From: Candidatus Nomurabacteria bacterium
GTDB taxonomy: Bacteria > Patescibacteriota > Minisyncoccia > Phycocordibacterales > UBA9973
DNA: 6,062 bases
Assembly: GCA_903869875.1 (NCBI GenBank)
Contig: CAIQAW010000044.1
Coordinates: 1 to 6,062, forward strand
Direction: 5' to 3'
Part shown: piece after piece, positions 4,828 through 6,062 of the stretch
Layout of the letters: each line of letters begins with the position of its first letter
Position numbering within the stretch: position 1 is the first letter of the stretch
Translations under genes and position numbers: made by a program
Notes under the pieces: generated by a model
What the model was told of the DNA's origin: nothing
Seen by the model: the letters and a program-made list of their open reading frames with translations, nothing else
The model's database searches: none

Positions 4828-6023
4828 TGGGTTATCAAGGGGTGCATTTTGTTAATGGTCAGTGTGTACACTATTAGTGCATAGTCGTGGTCTGTAACGT
4901 TCGGTGCAAAACCACAGTATTCGTATATAGACGGTGCTGCAAAAGCTGTAACAGAGAACTTTTTCTCTGTTAACATATACTGGCTAAATTCTTCGCGTTT
5001 AACGCAGTCTGTGTACCATAGGGTCAGGTCGCTCTCACTAACAAGGAAAACGTTGTGTGGTAGTGACACGTTGTTAGACAGTAGTACCAATAAATTTTGG
5101 AAGTCTTTTAACCATTCGGTACGCACGGGTGTTACTATTTCTTCTACACGGGCTGTGGTTGTACTGTCTGCATGGCCGGTTAGTACACTACGCAGTAGCG
5201 CAAAAGCTTCGTTTTGGTTGTAGTTATATGCCTGCATTAGTGAACGTATCAATGTGTTTTGCCCAGACGGAAACGACGCTGCATGTAGTAGAACGTTGTC
5301 TTTTATAACAGCCAGGTCGGTAATTTCGCCACCGACGTCTATCAAAAGGTAGTTTGGTAGGTCTACAAACATGTCGCGTATCAGGCCATACGTAGCGCAT
5401 ATGTTTGAATGAAAATGTATGTTTCTGTCAGACAAAGATATGTTTTTTTCTATGCCCAGTTTAATGTCATTTATTATTTTTTGGGGTGTTAATGAAATAA
5501 ATATTGAAATGTCAAAAACAATGCCCTTTTTACCTATCGGGTTGTCTATGTCGTAGCCGTTAACCCGTGCGCTAGTTGCATACTGTTCTATAATGGTCAT
5601 TTCGTTGTACGGACGGTAGTTTGTAAACTCGGTTTTCTGGAAAAGTTCTATTTCAGTTTGTATGGTTTGCTGTATAAAAGACTCTGTAATGGTAAACGGT
5701 ACGTTTTTTTCAGTGTGCACAGTTCTACTATGCGACACATACCATGGCGTATGTAGAAAGCAGTGTACGGTTTTAGGTACAGGTAAACCTGATGCCGCTA
5801 CCATTGCGCTGGCTTCTGCCACAGTTTTTAGCATTGTATCTAAAAACAATGGAAAGTTAAGTTCGTCCTGCACCTGCATGTACACACGTGTAGAAAAAAG
5901 TATGTTTGGTTTAGTTTGTGAATTTTTATCGTTGCTAATTTCAGCAACACAAACACCAACACTGCCAGACCCAATGTCAAAAATTGCAACGGTGTTTGAT
6001 TTTGAACCAAAACTAAATCCCAT
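4824..6023 (-). CDS. Actin-like ATPase of the PilM/FtsA family
   Basis: The 399-residue protein has the actin/Hsp70/FtsA/PilM ATPase layout. The phosphate-1 loop is AIFDIGSGSVGV (13-24, Asp16). A middle insert at about 85-200 resembles the 1C domain of PilM/FtsA. The phosphate-2 motif is LLIDVGGEITDLAVI (226-240, Asp229 and Asp236), followed by ASFPSGQNTLIRSL (249-262), where relatives have the P-x-G-G-x-x-x-T segment. The adenosine motif, normally glycine-rich, reads VFLVSESDL at 325-333 and is degenerate. The MGFSFGSKS start is typical of PilM-like proteins. There is no membrane segment, so it is probably cytoplasmic and may dock on its membrane neighbour encoded directly downstream. The gene stops at TGA overlapping the next ATG, with a TAA codon in frame directly after. 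PilM (type IV pilus platform) and FtsA (division) are both possible; I cannot decide between them. Confidence 0.75.
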   Translation of the reverse strand: MGFSFGSKSNTVAIFDIGSGSVGVCVAEISNDKNSQTKPNILFSTRVYMQVQDELNFPLFLDTMLKTVAEASAMVAASGLPVPKTVHCFLHTPWYVSHSRTVHTEKNVPFTITESFIQQTIQTEIELFQKTEFTNYRPYNEMTIIEQYATSARVNGYDIDNPIGKKGIVFDISIFISLTPQKIINDIKLGIEKNISLSDRNIHFHSNICATYGLIRDMFVDLPNYLLIDVGGEITDLAVIKDNVLLHAASFPSGQNTLIRSLMQAYNYNQNEAFALLRSVLTGHADSTTTARVEEIVTPVRTEWLKDFQNLLVLLSNNVSLPHNVFLVSESDLTLWYTDCVKREEFSQYMLTEKKFSVTAFAAPSIYEYCGFAPNVTDHDYALIVYTLTINKMHPLITQ

Positions 6024-6032
6024 AATGGGTAT

Positions 6033-6062
6033 AGTATAACATATTTTAAAATATAATTGTAA
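6033..6062 (-). promoter_or_regulatory. Probable promoter of the actin-like ATPase gene
   Basis: The -10 box is TATACT at 6038-6033. The best -35 is TTACAA at 6062-6057 with an 18-base spacer; it is weak (3 of 6) and sits at the window edge. Transcription would begin near 6026, about 3 bases before the ATG at 6023. The region is A/T-rich, and the same -10 hexamer recurs at the two other proposed promoters. Confidence 0.45.

Noticed and set aside
1..6062. Mobile element, CRISPR array, phage module or defence system
   Set aside because: No long or inverted terminal repeats, spaced repeats, transposase, integrase or nuclease motifs were seen. The baseplate J-like domain is in a membrane-anchored protein and has no neighbouring phage tail genes.

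Overview
This 6,062-base, AT-rich window is a piece of a bacterial chromosome in which all ten genes lie on the minus strand, so it reads from high to low coordinates. The ribosomal proteins, the uS4 C-terminal pattern and above all the 'baseplate J-like' membrane protein beside a PilM/FtsA-type ATPase point to a Patescibacteria/CPR organism, most likely a Parcubacteria-type lineage. That is a judgement from remembered family patterns, not from a search. The genetic code looks standard: all core genes are full length without reading TGA as an amino acid.

Layout in transcription order. (1) 6023-4824: actin-like ATPase of the PilM/FtsA family. (2) 4827-3559: single-span membrane protein with a baseplate J-like extracytoplasmic domain, overlapping gene 1 by ATGA. 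(3) 3531-3322: infA (IF-1). (4) A 114-base leader holding several short, overlapping stems. (5) 3207-295: rpmJ, rpsM, rpsK, rpsD, rpoA, rplQ, a compact alpha-operon with gaps of 3 to 38 bases. (6) A 77-base leader with two competing hairpins. (7) 217-1: the 5' part of rplM, cut by the window edge. No gene-free stretch exceeds 300 bases; the longest is the infA-rpmJ gap. I saw no RNA genes, mobile elements, CRISPR arrays or convincing terminators.

Three sigma70-type promoters are proposed, all with the same -10 hexamer TATACT: one before the ATPase gene, one overlapping the end of the baseplate J-like gene (driving infA) and one at the 3' end of infA (driving rpmJ onward). The first two would start transcription only about 3 and 6 bases before the start codon, so those messages may be close to leaderless. 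None of the ten starts has a recognisable Shine-Dalgarno sequence. Instead an A/T element, ATAAAAATATAT, abuts the starts of rpsM, rpsK and rpoA.

Together the window encodes translation initiation (IF-1), small- and large-subunit assembly (uS13, uS11, uS4, bL36, bL17, uL13) and the RNA polymerase alpha subunit. Upstream of these is a probable cell-envelope pair whose job is not established. The best candidates for something undescribed are that pair, the two leader structures and the SD-less initiation pattern.
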